DNA of 64,000 nucleotides from Chryseobacterium sp. JM1 (lineage in GTDB: Bacteria > Bacteroidota > Bacteroidia > Flavobacteriales > Weeksellaceae), in assembly GCF_000737715.1 (NCBI RefSeq), contig NZ_JPRN01000003.1, positions 310,001-374,000 of the forward strand, in the 5' to 3' direction. Positions 43,091 through 53,430 of this stretch are shown here, piece by piece; position 1 is the stretch's first letter; each line of letters opens with the position of its first letter. Below the pieces are notes generated by a model. The model did no database searches. It was not told the DNA's origin and saw nothing but the letters and a program-made list of their open reading frames with translations. The position numbers were made by a program, and so were the translations under genes.

Positions 43091-45565
43091 ATGAAATATT
43101 TGTATATCACAGCAGCACTGGCCGTCGCCAGTGTGAAGGTTTGTGCGCAGGAGACATTGTCCGGGGAAGTGATTGGCGAACATCATCAGAGTCTTAAAAA
43201 TGCCAGAATCATTATTAAAAACAACGAAAACAGATATGAAACGACATCCGGTGACGGGAATTTCAGCATTCCGGATGTCAGAAAAGGAACCTATGAAATC
43301 AGTGTCAATGCTGAATCTTATGATACCTATACCGAACAGATCGAAGCGGACAGTACGTTTTTAACCAGAAAACTGGTTATTCATCTGTATAAGGTCGGAA
43401 CCATTCAGGAAGTGGAAATTTTAGGAAGAGCTGCTAAAAAATACCAGAGTGATTATTCTTTTTCATCCACTAAAATTGGGGTTCAGAACAAAGATATTCC
43501 CTTTTCCATTTCTACGGTGAGTAAGGAGCTGATCAAAGACCGGCAGGCTTTTCAATTGGGGGATGCCGTGAAAATGGCCAGCAGTGTAACGCCTGTAAGC
43601 TATTACAACCAGTTCAGCATCCGTGGAATTGCACAGAATGAAGAAGGAACGATCATCAACGGAATGCGGACCCGGCAGTATTATTTTATGCAGCCGATTA
43701 CCACCAACCTTGAAAAGATCGAAGTTATAAAAGGTCCGGCCAGTGCCGTTCTTTCCAGTGTGGATCCGGGAGGAAGCATTGTTTTGGTGACTAAAAAGCC
43801 ATTGAAAACGCCAAGCCGGGAAGTGACCATGAGCGCAGGAAGTTTTAGCACCATAAGAAGCTCTCTGGACTTTACAGGGCCCTTAAACAAGGAGAAAACG
43901 CTCTTGTACAGGTTGAATGCAGGCTATGCACAGGCTCAGAGTTTCAGAGATATTCAGTCCCAGAAAAGTATCCTGATATCTCCTTCCATTTCCTATATCC
44001 CGAATGACAGGACGGCAATCAACGTAGAAATGATCTACAGTGACCTGAACGGGAAGATAGACAGAGGTCAGCCTATTTTCGGAGCGGTAGACGGCATGAC
44101 GGATCTTCGGAGCACTCCTATAAGCTTTAATCTTGGAGCGATTAATGATTATTTTAAATCAAAGGAGCTGATCATCATGTCTAATTTTACCCACCGGATT
44201 ACCGATAAGATCAGTATCAATGCTTCGTATATGAAGCAGACCTGGAAAGAAGATCTTCAGGAACACAGAACTACCAATGCTTTTGCTGTAGATGCGAATA
44301 ACAAACCTATTCCAACGCTGGCGGGAATGCAGATGGTTCAGAGAAACCAGTTCTGGAATACAGATAATCTTAATGCTTATCTTGTATTTAACCTTAAATC
44401 AGGACCTATTGAGCATAAAATCCTGGCAGGCTATGATTTGATCAGCACCCATAAATATAAAGGCGGAGCACAGAACACGGCAAGAGGATATCTTCTGACC
44501 AACGGGAAAACAGCGTCTTCCTATAATCCGCAGAACGCAGCTGACTATCAAATGGTGACTGTCAATGGGATTACCATGCCTAAGCCCAATGTAGAGCACT
44601 TCAATCTGGCCAATCCTGTCTACAGTATCAAAAATCCGGATGAATATGTCTTTTCAAAGGCTGCATTACCGCCTGCTTTGATACGTTCTCATGGAATTTA
44701 CATTCAGGATCAGATGAAATGGAACCGTTTTAATCTGTTTCTAAGCCTCAGACAGGAGTGGTTTCAGGATATTACCCGTTATAAAGAGAATAATGAAATC
44801 GTGGTCAAAGACAGCAAACTGATCCCGAGAATAGGTCTGACCTATAATGTGAATGAACGGATCAATGTTTATGCTTCTTACATCGAAGGATTCCAGCCAC
44901 AGTCGAATACAGCTTCACTGGCTCCGGTGGTTATTCCTGAAGGCAGAGCTTTTGAGCCTTTGAGAAGTCAGTCCAAGGAAGTTGGAATGAAAGCCGATTT
45001 CTTTAATAAAAAAATTCATGTTGATGTTGCCGTTTACGAGATCCGTCAGCGGAATATCCTTTTGAATGCTAATGACCCTGCAGAACCGGACCGTCTGGTA
45101 ACCAGAGGCCAGGAGCGCAGCCGCGGTTTTGAGATGGACGTTATCGGGAATATTTCGCGGGCATGGCAAGTATTTGCATCTTACGGATACAATGATGCGA
45201 GAATTATTGACGATATCAATCCTTCATTAATCGGTGCGAGAAAGCAGAATACTCCATTCCATAGTGCGAATGTCTGGCAGAAATATAGCTTTGGAGAAAC
45301 TTCTTTTCTGAAGGATATTGCCGTAGGACTAGGCGTTCAGTACAGCGGAAATAAAGTTCCGATGTACAACCGCTCCTTTCTGGTTCCTGAATATACCGTC
45401 TTTGATGCCGCAGTTTACTACAGTCCCAAACAGGGGCCTGTGAGCATTTCACTCAATATCAATAACCTTTTTAACACAACTTACTGGCTGGGCGCACAGA
45501 ATTATCTGCGTCTGTTTCCTGGAGCCCTAAGAAACGCAGTGCTCACGGCAGTTTATAAATTTTAA
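43091..45565 (+). CDS. TonB-dependent siderophore-type receptor
   Basis: 824 aa outer-membrane receptor. Signal peptide MKYLYITAALAVASVKVCAQ, then a carboxypeptidase-regulatory-like domain (residues 22-110), plug domain (IPFSISTVSKELIKDRQAFQ; VIKGPASAVLSSVDPGGSIV) and a beta barrel ending in NAVLTAVYKF with the terminal Phe. The plug is of the siderophore-receptor kind. Lying between the ABC ATPase and its permeases is unusual for import, because the ABC-2 permeases are export-type. Confidence 0.93.
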   Translation: MKYLYITAALAVASVKVCAQETLSGEVIGEHHQSLKNARIIIKNNENRYETTSGDGNFSIPDVRKGTYEISVNAESYDTYTEQIEADSTFLTRKLVIHLYKVGTIQEVEILGRAAKKYQSDYSFSSTKIGVQNKDIPFSISTVSKELIKDRQAFQLGDAVKMASSVTPVSYYNQFSIRGIAQNEEGTIINGMRTRQYYFMQPITTNLEKIEVIKGPASAVLSSVDPGGSIVLVTKKPLKTPSREVTMSAGSFSTIRSSLDFTGPLNKEKTLLYRLNAGYAQAQSFRDIQSQKSILISPSISYIPNDRTAINVEMIYSDLNGKIDRGQPIFGAVDGMTDLRSTPISFNLGAINDYFKSKELIIMSNFTHRITDKISINASYMKQTWKEDLQEHRTTNAFAVDANNKPIPTLAGMQMVQRNQFWNTDNLNAYLVFNLKSGPIEHKILAGYDLISTHKYKGGAQNTARGYLLTNGKTASSYNPQNAADYQMVTVNGITMPKPNVEHFNLANPVYSIKNPDEYVFSKAALPPALIRSHGIYIQDQMKWNRFNLFLSLRQEWFQDITRYKENNEIVVKDSKLIPRIGLTYNVNERINVYASYIEGFQPQSNTASLAPVVIPEGRAFEPLRSQSKEVGMKADFFNKKIHVDVAVYEIRQRNILLNANDPAEPDRLVTRGQERSRGFEMDVIGNISRAWQVFASYGYNDARIIDDINPSLIGARKQNTPFHSANVWQKYSFGETSFLKDIAVGLGVQYSGNKVPMYNRSFLVPEYTVFDAAVYYSPKQGPVSISLNINNLFNTTYWLGAQNYLRLFPGALRNAVLTAVYKF

Positions 45566-45576
45566 ATCTTAAGATT

Positions 45577-47025
45577 ATGAGAATACATATTATCCGTCTG
45601 ATTTCCATACAGCTTTGGAAACAGTCATTACAGAATAAGGCGGTCATTGTTCTTCTGATGATCCTGAGTCTCCTGTTTGTATTTGCCGCCTACACGGGAT
45701 GGCAGGACTACAAGGTGCAGGAAGATACCAGGGTAAAACATCAGGTGGATGTCCGCCATCAATGGGAAAACAAACCGGATAAACATCCCCACAGAATGGC
45801 GCATTACGGATATCTGATCTTCAGGGCAAGATATCCTTTAAGCTTTTTCGATTACGGTTTGGAACGGTATATGGGAAATTCAGTATTTCTGGAAGCGCAC
45901 AAGCAGAATACCGTTAATTTTTCTGAAGCCGGATTTTCATCGGGAATGCTACGTTTCGGAGAGGTAAGCACGGCTATGATCCTGCAAACCCTGATTCCTC
46001 TGTTTATATTTTTTCTGGGATTCAGCTGCATTTCGGCCGAACGGGAAAATAACACACTGAAAGTACTGATCAGTCAGGGCGTACGGTGGAAAGAACTGCT
46101 GGCCGGAAAAATACTGGGACTGCTTTGTCTGGTAGGATTGGTTTTTGTTCCGATCATGATCCTGTCTGCGGTCATGTGGTTTTCTCTGACCGGTTTTAAA
46201 GGGACGGTTGATGAATTTCTTCGTCTGTTCTGGATCGGCGGAGCTTATCTGATCTACTTTTTTATTGTCTGCAGTGTTTGTGTCATGGTATCTGCGGTAA
46301 GCAAAACTTCAAGATCTTCTTTGGTTAAACTGATCGGTTTATGGCTGCTGTTTATCGTCATTATTCCGCGAACGGCACAGGCTTTCGGGGCGTATTTGCA
46401 TCCGGCACCATCCAAGATAGATTTTGACACCAAAGTGGAAAACGAACTGGTGAAAACCGGCGACAGTCACAATCCGAATGACAGTTATTACAAAGGGATA
46501 AAAGATTCCCTTCTGCAGGCTCATCACGTGAAAACGATTGAAGAACTGCCTTTCAACTACAGTGGCTATATCATGGCTGAAGGAGAAAAGATCAGCTCAG
46601 GAATTTATAACAGGCAATGGCAGAATCAGCTTGATATTTATGAAGATCAGAACAGTATTAACCGTTCTCTGGCTTTTGTAAATCCTTTTCAGGCGGTTAA
46701 AGACTTGTCAACAGCATTGACCGGTTCAGATTTTAATTCCTATATCTATTATCAGGAGCAGGTGGAAGCGTACAGATACCAACTGGCGCAGCTGATGAAC
46801 AACCTGCAGATGGAAAACATCAGCAATAAAAAGCAGCAGGAAAATGATAAACCGTACACCATCAGCAAAGATCACTGGAAAGAACTTCCTGATTTTCAGT
46901 ATAGGTTTATAGGTCAGAGGGCTTTATTTCAGAACGAGATAGCTTCTGTACTTTCCCTTCTGGTATGGGCATTGGGCCTTCTTTTCGTTCTTCATTTTAT
47001 GTCTAAAACAATAAAAATAAATTAA
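45577..47025 (+). CDS. ABC-2-type permease (DUF3526-like), first subunit
   Basis: 482 aa. One N-terminal transmembrane helix (VIVLLMILSLLFVFAAYTGW), a soluble region, then a membrane block of about five helices (LQTLIPLFIFFLGFSCISAE; GLLCLVGLVFVPIMILSAVM) and a final helix at the C-terminus. The large hydrophilic insertion between helices is typical of DUF3526 permeases. It is paired with the next gene, 2 bp away, and with the upstream ATPase. Confidence 0.85.
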   Translation: MRIHIIRLISIQLWKQSLQNKAVIVLLMILSLLFVFAAYTGWQDYKVQEDTRVKHQVDVRHQWENKPDKHPHRMAHYGYLIFRARYPLSFFDYGLERYMGNSVFLEAHKQNTVNFSEAGFSSGMLRFGEVSTAMILQTLIPLFIFFLGFSCISAERENNTLKVLISQGVRWKELLAGKILGLLCLVGLVFVPIMILSAVMWFSLTGFKGTVDEFLRLFWIGGAYLIYFFIVCSVCVMVSAVSKTSRSSLVKLIGLWLLFIVIIPRTAQAFGAYLHPAPSKIDFDTKVENELVKTGDSHNPNDSYYKGIKDSLLQAHHVKTIEELPFNYSGYIMAEGEKISSGIYNRQWQNQLDIYEDQNSINRSLAFVNPFQAVKDLSTALTGSDFNSYIYYQEQVEAYRYQLAQLMNNLQMENISNKKQQENDKPYTISKDHWKELPDFQYRFIGQRALFQNEIASVLSLLVWALGLLFVLHFMSKTIKIN

Positions 47026-47027
47026 TC

Positions 47028-48377
47028 ATGTATCTTTTATTATTTAAGAACTTCATCCGTTCCCAGTCTGCCTATCTGGGAATGCTGTTCCTGCTTTTGT
47101 CAGGACTGGTCAGTATTTTTGTGGGAAGGCAGTTTATAGAGAAGCAGAAAGCGAATATTGAACATACGGCGGTCTATCAGAAAGAACATATCGAAAGGTA
47201 CACAGGTTATATAGAAAAGGATCTTGGACTTCTGCTATATTATCTGAAATTTGGACTGGTTAATACAACAGACAACCTGAATGGGCTTTCCATAGGGCAG
47301 AGAGATGTCAATCCTTCCATACAGAGTTTAACGATAAGAAATCTGGAAGGTCAGAAGTATGATACGGATCTTCAGAATCCTGTAAGTCTGCTTTTGGGCA
47401 GTCTGGATCTGGGTTTTGTGATTATTTTCCTGTTTCCGCTGGTGATTATTTCCTACTGTTATAATCTTCTGTCTGAAGAGAAAGAGGAAAGCACATGGAT
47501 TCTATTGTCTGTACAATCTCAAACGCCTTTCAGGATTTTGTTTAAAAAATTCATGGTCCGTTTTGCTGTGATTACCGTAGTTTTACTGTTTCTGATTGTT
47601 CTCGCGATTCCGATCCTTGATTTGAGGATTAATGCCGCACTGGCCGGTTTTATTCTCGTTTCGCTTTTTTATATTACCGTTTGGTTTGCTTTAAGCTTCT
47701 GGGTCGTTTCCTGGAATAAAAGTTCCAGAGCAGGGGCTGCAGGGCTTCTGTGTTTCTGGATTGTGCTTACAATTATTCTTCCTGCGGTTCTCAACCATTT
47801 TATTTTAAGCAAATATCCTTTACCGGAAGCGTTGGATACGGCAATTGAGCAAAGGGAAGCGTATCACGAAAAATGGGATACCGATCAGAAACCGACGATA
47901 GATAAATTTTACAGACATTATCCGCAGTTCAAATCCTATGGATATCCGAAAGAAAGTTTTAACTGGCTTTGGTATTATGCCATGCAGCAGATGGGAGATG
48001 ATGAGTCTAAAAGTCAGTCTGATCAGCTGAAAGAAAAGCTTTGGAAAAGAGAGAAAATGAGCCGTACACTTTCTTATTTTGTTCCCGGAATTCATATGCA
48101 GTTTCAGTTGAGTGATCTTACAGGCTCCGGATTGGCTGATCAATTGAGGTTTACACAGGCTGCGGAACATTTCCATGAAGGCAAGAGGCTTTTATTTTAT
48201 CCTAAAATTTTCGCAAACGAACCGACAGGAAGTATCAACTGGAAACAGTTTCAATTGGAATATTACAATGAACGGAGCCAGATCAACTGGTTAGCGATGC
48301 TGGGACCGTTATTGCTGTTCAGTCTGTTGTTTTATTATCTGGGAAGTGTCAATTTCAGGAAACAGACAGTTTTATAA
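47028..48377 (+). CDS. ABC-2-type permease (DUF3526-like), second subunit
   Basis: 449 aa with the same layout as the preceding protein: N-terminal helix (SAYLGMLFLLLSGLVSIFVG), a soluble loop, a helix cluster (LGFVIIFLFPLVIISYCYNL), a long soluble insertion and a C-terminal helix (MLGPLLLFSLLFYYLGSVNF). It is the last gene of the operon and probably forms a heterodimer with the first permease. Confidence 0.85.
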   Translation: MYLLLFKNFIRSQSAYLGMLFLLLSGLVSIFVGRQFIEKQKANIEHTAVYQKEHIERYTGYIEKDLGLLLYYLKFGLVNTTDNLNGLSIGQRDVNPSIQSLTIRNLEGQKYDTDLQNPVSLLLGSLDLGFVIIFLFPLVIISYCYNLLSEEKEESTWILLSVQSQTPFRILFKKFMVRFAVITVVLLFLIVLAIPILDLRINAALAGFILVSLFYITVWFALSFWVVSWNKSSRAGAAGLLCFWIVLTIILPAVLNHFILSKYPLPEALDTAIEQREAYHEKWDTDQKPTIDKFYRHYPQFKSYGYPKESFNWLWYYAMQQMGDDESKSQSDQLKEKLWKREKMSRTLSYFVPGIHMQFQLSDLTGSGLADQLRFTQAAEHFHEGKRLLFYPKIFANEPTGSINWKQFQLEYYNERSQINWLAMLGPLLLFSLLFYYLGSVNFRKQTVL

Positions 48378-48650
48378 CAATTGATGGGTTAAAATAACTC
48401 AATTTTCTGACGTGAAATGGAGTGAATGGTTCAAAAGAATTATAGAATTTTGGAATAAGAATAAATGTACAGATAGAAGGCGTCATATAATACGCGGATA
48501 ATCCTTTTACAGGCACAATAGACCTAATAAAAACCCTGAATTTTTAGCATAAACATAAAAAATGACACTTCAGCGGAGGAAAAGAAGAAAAAAATCGCAT
48601 TTTCGGCCAAAATTTTTTAGTCGGAGCTAGGCTGGAATGACCATAAAACC
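48378..48650. other. Intergenic region before the H1-like gene
   Basis: 273 bp, AT-rich, no gene. It ends at the H1-like promoter. No terminator with a clear T-run was found after the permease gene. Confidence 0.3.
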
Positions 48651-48658
48651 TATATTTG
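48651..48658 (+). promoter_or_regulatory. -7 box of the H1-like gene
   Basis: TATATTTG, exact TAnnTTTG, 20 bp before the ATG at 48679. Confidence 0.65.
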
Positions 48659-48678
48659 CACCCTAAATTTTAAAAATA

Positions 48679-48855
48679 ATGAAAGAACTAATTGAAAAAA
48701 TCAACGCTGAATTCGAAGCGTTTGCAGGTGAGGCTAACCAACAAGCAGAAAAAGGAAACAAAGCTGCAGGTACAAGAGCTCGTAAATCAGCTTTAGAACT
48801 TAGCAAATTGTTCAAAGAATTCAGAAAAGTTTCTGTTGAAGAAGCTAAAAAATAA
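48679..48855 (+). CDS. Histone H1-like small basic protein
   Basis: A 58-aa protein (MKELIEKINAEFEAFAGEAN ... SVEEAKK), rich in Lys, Ala and Glu, entirely helical. It resembles the Hc1-type histone H1-like proteins common in Bacteroidota, small nucleoid-associated factors. Its Ala/Lys-rich core GNKAAGTRARKSALELSK would bind DNA. It has its own promoter box and a strong terminator directly after, so it is a single-gene unit. Confidence 0.9.
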   Translation: MKELIEKINAEFEAFAGEANQQAEKGNKAAGTRARKSALELSKLFKEFRKVSVEEAKK

Positions 48856-48864
48856 TTCGTTCCC

Positions 48865-48891
48865 AAACCGGCTCACTGAGCCGGTTTTTTT
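48865..48891 (+). terminator. Terminator after the H1-like gene
   Basis: AAACCGGCTCA / TGAGCCGGTTT stem with seven T, 9 bp past the stop. Confidence 0.93.
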
Positions 48892-49195
48892 ATGCCCTTA
48901 TTCATCATCAGGTTATCATAGGGTTATTAAACGTATTATTTTCTCCCCTAACCTTTAGATCCGATCCGTTTCATACTTTAATAATCCTTTTTAGATCAAA
49001 TATACAGACCGTCCCGTTGAAGATGGTCTTTTCTTATCTCAATCACACATCAGCAAATCGCCCGATCATCCAATTACCACATTGCCACATCATCCCATCA
49101 TCCCATTATCAAATCGCCAAATCATCCCATCATCCCATCAAATTTGCTTCGCCATTCCCGCAAATTCCTTTATCTTTAAGCATTCAATATATGTT
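48892..49195. repeat. CATC-rich low-complexity tract before the M28 gene
   Basis: 49021-49145 repeats short words (CATCATCCCATCATCC, AAATCGCCAAATCATCC), a microsatellite-like stretch. A 7/8 -7 box TATCTTTA (49171-49178) follows it and probably serves the M28 gene. No gene supported. Confidence 0.6.
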
Positions 49196-50767
49196 ATGAA
49201 GATAAATAAATTTTTTGCTGTACCGGCAGTTGTGCTGGCTGCCCAGTTTTCATGGGCTCAGGTGAAGGTAGATCCGAAAGAGAAACTTGATCCTGTTGTA
49301 AAAAGCTTTGTAGATGAAATTAACACCGGTTCTCAGCTGGAAAACATGGCTTATGAGCTTCTGGACGGTATCGGACCACGACTTGTAGGAACCCCTGAAA
49401 TGCTGGCTGCCAATGAATGGTCTGCCGCTAAACTTCGTTCATGGGGAATAGAATCCAACCTTCAGCAGTTCGGAACATGGAAAGGCTGGCAGCGTGGGAT
49501 TACGCATGTAGATATGACGTATCCACGAGTGAAATCATTAGCGGCAACACAGCTTGCCTGGAGTCCGGCAACGAAAAAAGCCGTTGAAGCTGAGGTGATC
49601 GTCCTTCCAAAGGTTTCTTCTAAAGCTGAATTTGACGCGTGGCTTCCTTCCGCAAAAGGAAAAATAGTGCTTATGGCACAATACCAGAAAATCGGCCGTT
49701 CTGACGAGCAGATCAAAGAATTTGCCACTCCGGAACTGTATGAAAAACTGAAAGCAGAAAAAGAACAGGCCGGAAAAGACTTCCGTGATTATGTAAAAAA
49801 TATTGGGTATGATAACAATACGCTTCCGGAAGTTTTAGAAAAAGCAGGAGCCGCAGGAATTGCTATTTCCAACTGGACCGGAATTATGGGAGCCAACAGG
49901 ATTTTCGGAGCGAAGACGTCAAAGATTCCAATGATCGACATTGATGTAGAAGATTACGGAATGCTTTACAGAATGGCAGAAAAAGGAGCAAAACCTAAGA
50001 TTAAGGTAGAAGCTCAGTCTAAAATTCTTCCTGATGCGAAAAATTTCAACACCATCGGGATGATCAAAGGAAAAGAAAAGCCTGAAGAATATGTGATCCT
50101 CTCCGCCCACCTTGATTCTTGGGACGGAGCACAGGGAGCGACAGATAACGGAACAGGCACGCTTACCATGCTTGAAACGATGAGGATCCTGAAGAAATAT
50201 TACCCGAATAATAAAAGAACCATTGTTATAGGACTTTGGGGAAGTGAAGAGCAGGGACTGAACGGTTCAAGAGGGTTTGTGGCAGATAATCCGCAGATTA
50301 TGAAAGGAACGCAGGCGGTATTTAACCAGGATAACGGAACAGGTCGTGTGATCAATATCAGCGGTCAGGGATTCGCAGATTCTTACAGCTATATCGGAAA
50401 ATGGTTGAATGGAGTTCCTAAAACTGTGAGGGATCAGATTAAAACCGATTTCCCGGGAATGCCTGGCGGCGGCGGTTCTGATCATGCATCATTCGTAGCA
50501 GCCGGAGTTCCAGGATTTTCTCTAAGCTCTCTGAACTGGGGATATTTCGGATACACATGGCACACAACAAAAGATACCTATGACAAGATCGTTTTTGATG
50601 AGGTGAAAAACAACGTGGTTTTAACGGCTGCACTGGCTTATATGGCATCAGAAGACCCTGAATTTACCAGCAGAGAAAGAAGAGTAATGCCTCAGGATGA
50701 TAAAGGTGAAACGGTAAAATGGCCGGAAGCTAAGGAGCCGAGGAGAGATTCTAAGGAGTATAAATAG
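49196..50767 (+). CDS. M28-family zinc metallopeptidase with PA-like insertion
   Basis: 523 aa from the ATG at 49196; the frame is open further upstream, but only through the low-complexity tract. Signal peptide MKINKFFAVPAVVLAAQF SWAQ. After a protease-associated-like segment, the di-zinc site is complete: LSAHLDSWD (His, Asp), ATDNGTG (Asp), LWGSEEQGL (Glu-Glu), NQDNGTG (Asp) and GSDHASF (His). Members remove N-terminal residues or hydrolyse dipeptides outside the cytosol. It is a single-gene unit with a terminator after it. Confidence 0.92.
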   Translation: MKINKFFAVPAVVLAAQFSWAQVKVDPKEKLDPVVKSFVDEINTGSQLENMAYELLDGIGPRLVGTPEMLAANEWSAAKLRSWGIESNLQQFGTWKGWQRGITHVDMTYPRVKSLAATQLAWSPATKKAVEAEVIVLPKVSSKAEFDAWLPSAKGKIVLMAQYQKIGRSDEQIKEFATPELYEKLKAEKEQAGKDFRDYVKNIGYDNNTLPEVLEKAGAAGIAISNWTGIMGANRIFGAKTSKIPMIDIDVEDYGMLYRMAEKGAKPKIKVEAQSKILPDAKNFNTIGMIKGKEKPEEYVILSAHLDSWDGAQGATDNGTGTLTMLETMRILKKYYPNNKRTIVIGLWGSEEQGLNGSRGFVADNPQIMKGTQAVFNQDNGTGRVINISGQGFADSYSYIGKWLNGVPKTVRDQIKTDFPGMPGGGGSDHASFVAAGVPGFSLSSLNWGYFGYTWHTTKDTYDKIVFDEVKNNVVLTAALAYMASEDPEFTSRERRVMPQDDKGETVKWPEAKEPRRDSKEYK

Positions 50768-50815
50768 AGACATAAGATGTCAGATTTCAGACATCAGATT
50801 TCAGACTTTATTCTG
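50766..50815. repeat. Short dispersed-repeat words
   Basis: AGATGTCAGATTTCAGACATC followed by AGATTTCAGACTTT, the same TCAGA/GACATC words as at 12.05 and 17.65 kb, directly behind the M28 stop. Confidence 0.5.
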
Positions 50816-50824
50816 GAAATATTA

Positions 50825-50860
50825 AAAGGCTGTACAGATTACTGTGCAGCCTTTGTTTTT
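50825..50860 (+). terminator. Terminator after the M28 gene
   Basis: AAAGGCTGTACAG / CTGTGCAGCCTTT stem followed by a T-run. Confidence 0.88.
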
Positions 50861-50993
50861 TTGGATAGAAATGGTTTCTTATTTAGTGAATTTTATTTCC
50901 CTTAAAGATGTAGGTTTCTGTTTTTTTTCTGATCATTAAAAAATAACAATCATAGTTTAATAAAACACGTCAGCTTCTGTCGTATCGCGCGTC

Positions 50994-51001
50994 TACATTT
51001 G
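50994..51001 (+). promoter_or_regulatory. -7 box of the beta-helix gene
   Basis: TACATTTG, exact TAnnTTTG, 62 bp before the ATG. Confidence 0.55.
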
Positions 51002-51063
51002 CATTAGTAAAATTAATGAAGGAATATTTTACCAATTAATTTAAACCAAAAAAACAAAATTTT

Positions 51064-52656
51064 ATGATTTACGCAAATGCTTTTTTCACAGCGGGTAATA
51101 GTTATCCTAATGAAGACGTTGTACAGCTGGTAGATAATTATACCCACGAGGCAGTTGTTTATAAAAAAATTGGGACTGCCGTTGAGGATGGCGTCATCTA
51201 TCGAAAAAAAGACAATGATTTTTATGAAAGACAATGGTCCGGCTATGTCAATGTATTATGGTGGAATATCAGGGAAGCCGGAATCCTGACACCAACAGTT
51301 ACAGAGCGTATCAACAAAGCCTTGGCTCTGGGATATAATACATTTTTTGATGAAATGTCCATTGAAATTAAAGGAACACTTTACCTTCAAGACAACCAAA
51401 AAATCCTTTCAAACAAGTGTACGATAAAGCAGACTGAAGTAAAAGCAGAAATTTTTAACTGTGAGCAAAAGAAAAATATTTCCATTACAGGATTTATGTT
51501 AAAAGGAGAAGGTGTTGATTACGTGGTCAATGCCAGTTCCCGAAATGTAGGCATTCTTTGTACCAAAGCAAAAAATTTAATTATTGAAAAAAATGTATTT
51601 GAAAATTTCACCTATGCTGCGGTATCAGGACTGGATGGAGTAGGAGATTTAACCTTTAGATTTAATAAAGTTAAAAATTTATTTGATCATGAGTGGGTAA
51701 CAAAAAATGGTGAGTACAGAAAGGATAATATGGGTATTGTAGTAGGAGGAGAAAATATCACAATTTTTAAAAACTATTTTGAAAATTCGTCACAGGGAAT
51801 TTATATTGCTGAAAATTCAAATTTTGTCAGCATTTCAGATAATGATGTAGAGAATACCATTCTGGAGCATGGGATGTACCTTGATTCCGGTATCTCAAAT
51901 CTTACGGTAATAGGAAACAGAGTGAGAAATACCGTGAAAGTAGGAATTAAACTTCAGAATAGTGATGATCCAAACCATCCAGACTATGTGTGTCATAATG
52001 TTGTCATTTCGAATAATATAGTTGAAAATACAGGTGAAGGCGGAGATGGTATTTTGATCAATAATACAACAGTGGGGGCTTCGCGGCTTTATGCAAGAAA
52101 TGTGGTAGTTTCCGGAAATGTAGTGAGAAATGCGGGCCAGCACGGGATTAATATAAGATTTGTAGATCTGGGCGTTGTTTCCAATAATGTGATCAATGAT
52201 ATCTCGTACGCAGGAATCTATATTTCCGACACCAAGGGTGTGGAAGTCTGCAATAACAATATTAAAACGACTCAGGAAACCGGAATTATGATTGAAGCTA
52301 ATAATTATTTATTATCTGCCAATTTTAATACTATTGAAAATCCCGGCTTAAAAAATTCAGGCTTGGAAGATCTATTAACCGGTATTACCATTCGTGGAAC
52401 GCTAAATAAAGAAATATCTGTAAGAAACAATAAGATGGTAGGCAGAGGTAATGCTATGAAATATGGTGTTTTTGTAGAGTTTGTTGCCCCTCCTGATAAA
52501 AATCCGGTGAAACAGACTTTTCAGGAAACTTATGAAATTGTAGGAAATACAGTACTGAATGCGGTTACTCCATATAGATTTAATAGTTCTGTAGCTTTAC
52601 GGCTTTTGAATAACAATTATAAAAATCTATTAACAAGTCCTGTGCAGGAAGCTTAA
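51064..52656 (+). CDS. Right-handed parallel beta-helix protein
   Basis: 530 aa with about ten beta-helix coils from residue 130 (patterns VVISNNIVENTGEGGDGILI, NVVVSGNVVRNAGQHGI, LGVVSNNVINDISYAGIYIS). Such folds occur in polysaccharide lyases, tailspikes and surface adhesins; no catalytic residue set is visible. No signal peptide is obvious, which is unusual for an exported beta-helix protein. A promoter box is upstream and a hairpin follows. Confidence 0.85.
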   Translation: MIYANAFFTAGNSYPNEDVVQLVDNYTHEAVVYKKIGTAVEDGVIYRKKDNDFYERQWSGYVNVLWWNIREAGILTPTVTERINKALALGYNTFFDEMSIEIKGTLYLQDNQKILSNKCTIKQTEVKAEIFNCEQKKNISITGFMLKGEGVDYVVNASSRNVGILCTKAKNLIIEKNVFENFTYAAVSGLDGVGDLTFRFNKVKNLFDHEWVTKNGEYRKDNMGIVVGGENITIFKNYFENSSQGIYIAENSNFVSISDNDVENTILEHGMYLDSGISNLTVIGNRVRNTVKVGIKLQNSDDPNHPDYVCHNVVISNNIVENTGEGGDGILINNTTVGASRLYARNVVVSGNVVRNAGQHGINIRFVDLGVVSNNVINDISYAGIYISDTKGVEVCNNNIKTTQETGIMIEANNYLLSANFNTIENPGLKNSGLEDLLTGITIRGTLNKEISVRNNKMVGRGNAMKYGVFVEFVAPPDKNPVKQTFQETYEIVGNTVLNAVTPYRFNSSVALRLLNNNYKNLLTSPVQEA

Positions 52657-52693
52657 AGAGACCTGTATAGATTATTTTAAATGATTAAAAATG

Positions 52694-52721
52694 ATAAGGC
52701 TGTCCTTTTGGGCAGCCTTAT
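52694..52721 (+). terminator. Terminator after the beta-helix gene
   Basis: ATAAGGCTG / CAGCCTTAT stem followed by TTTG; also close to the converging HAD gene and possibly bidirectional. Confidence 0.7.
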
Positions 52722-52743
52722 TTGTATGTAGCTTTGATGATAT

Positions 52744-53388
<645 letters not shown>

Positions 53389-53430
53389 TTATTTTGTTTG
53401 ATTAATAGTGTTGAACAGATTTCAGCGTTA

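Noticed and set aside
49082..49195. N-terminal extension of the M28 gene
   Set aside because: Runs through the CATC-rich tract; a signal peptide begins at the ATG at 49196.
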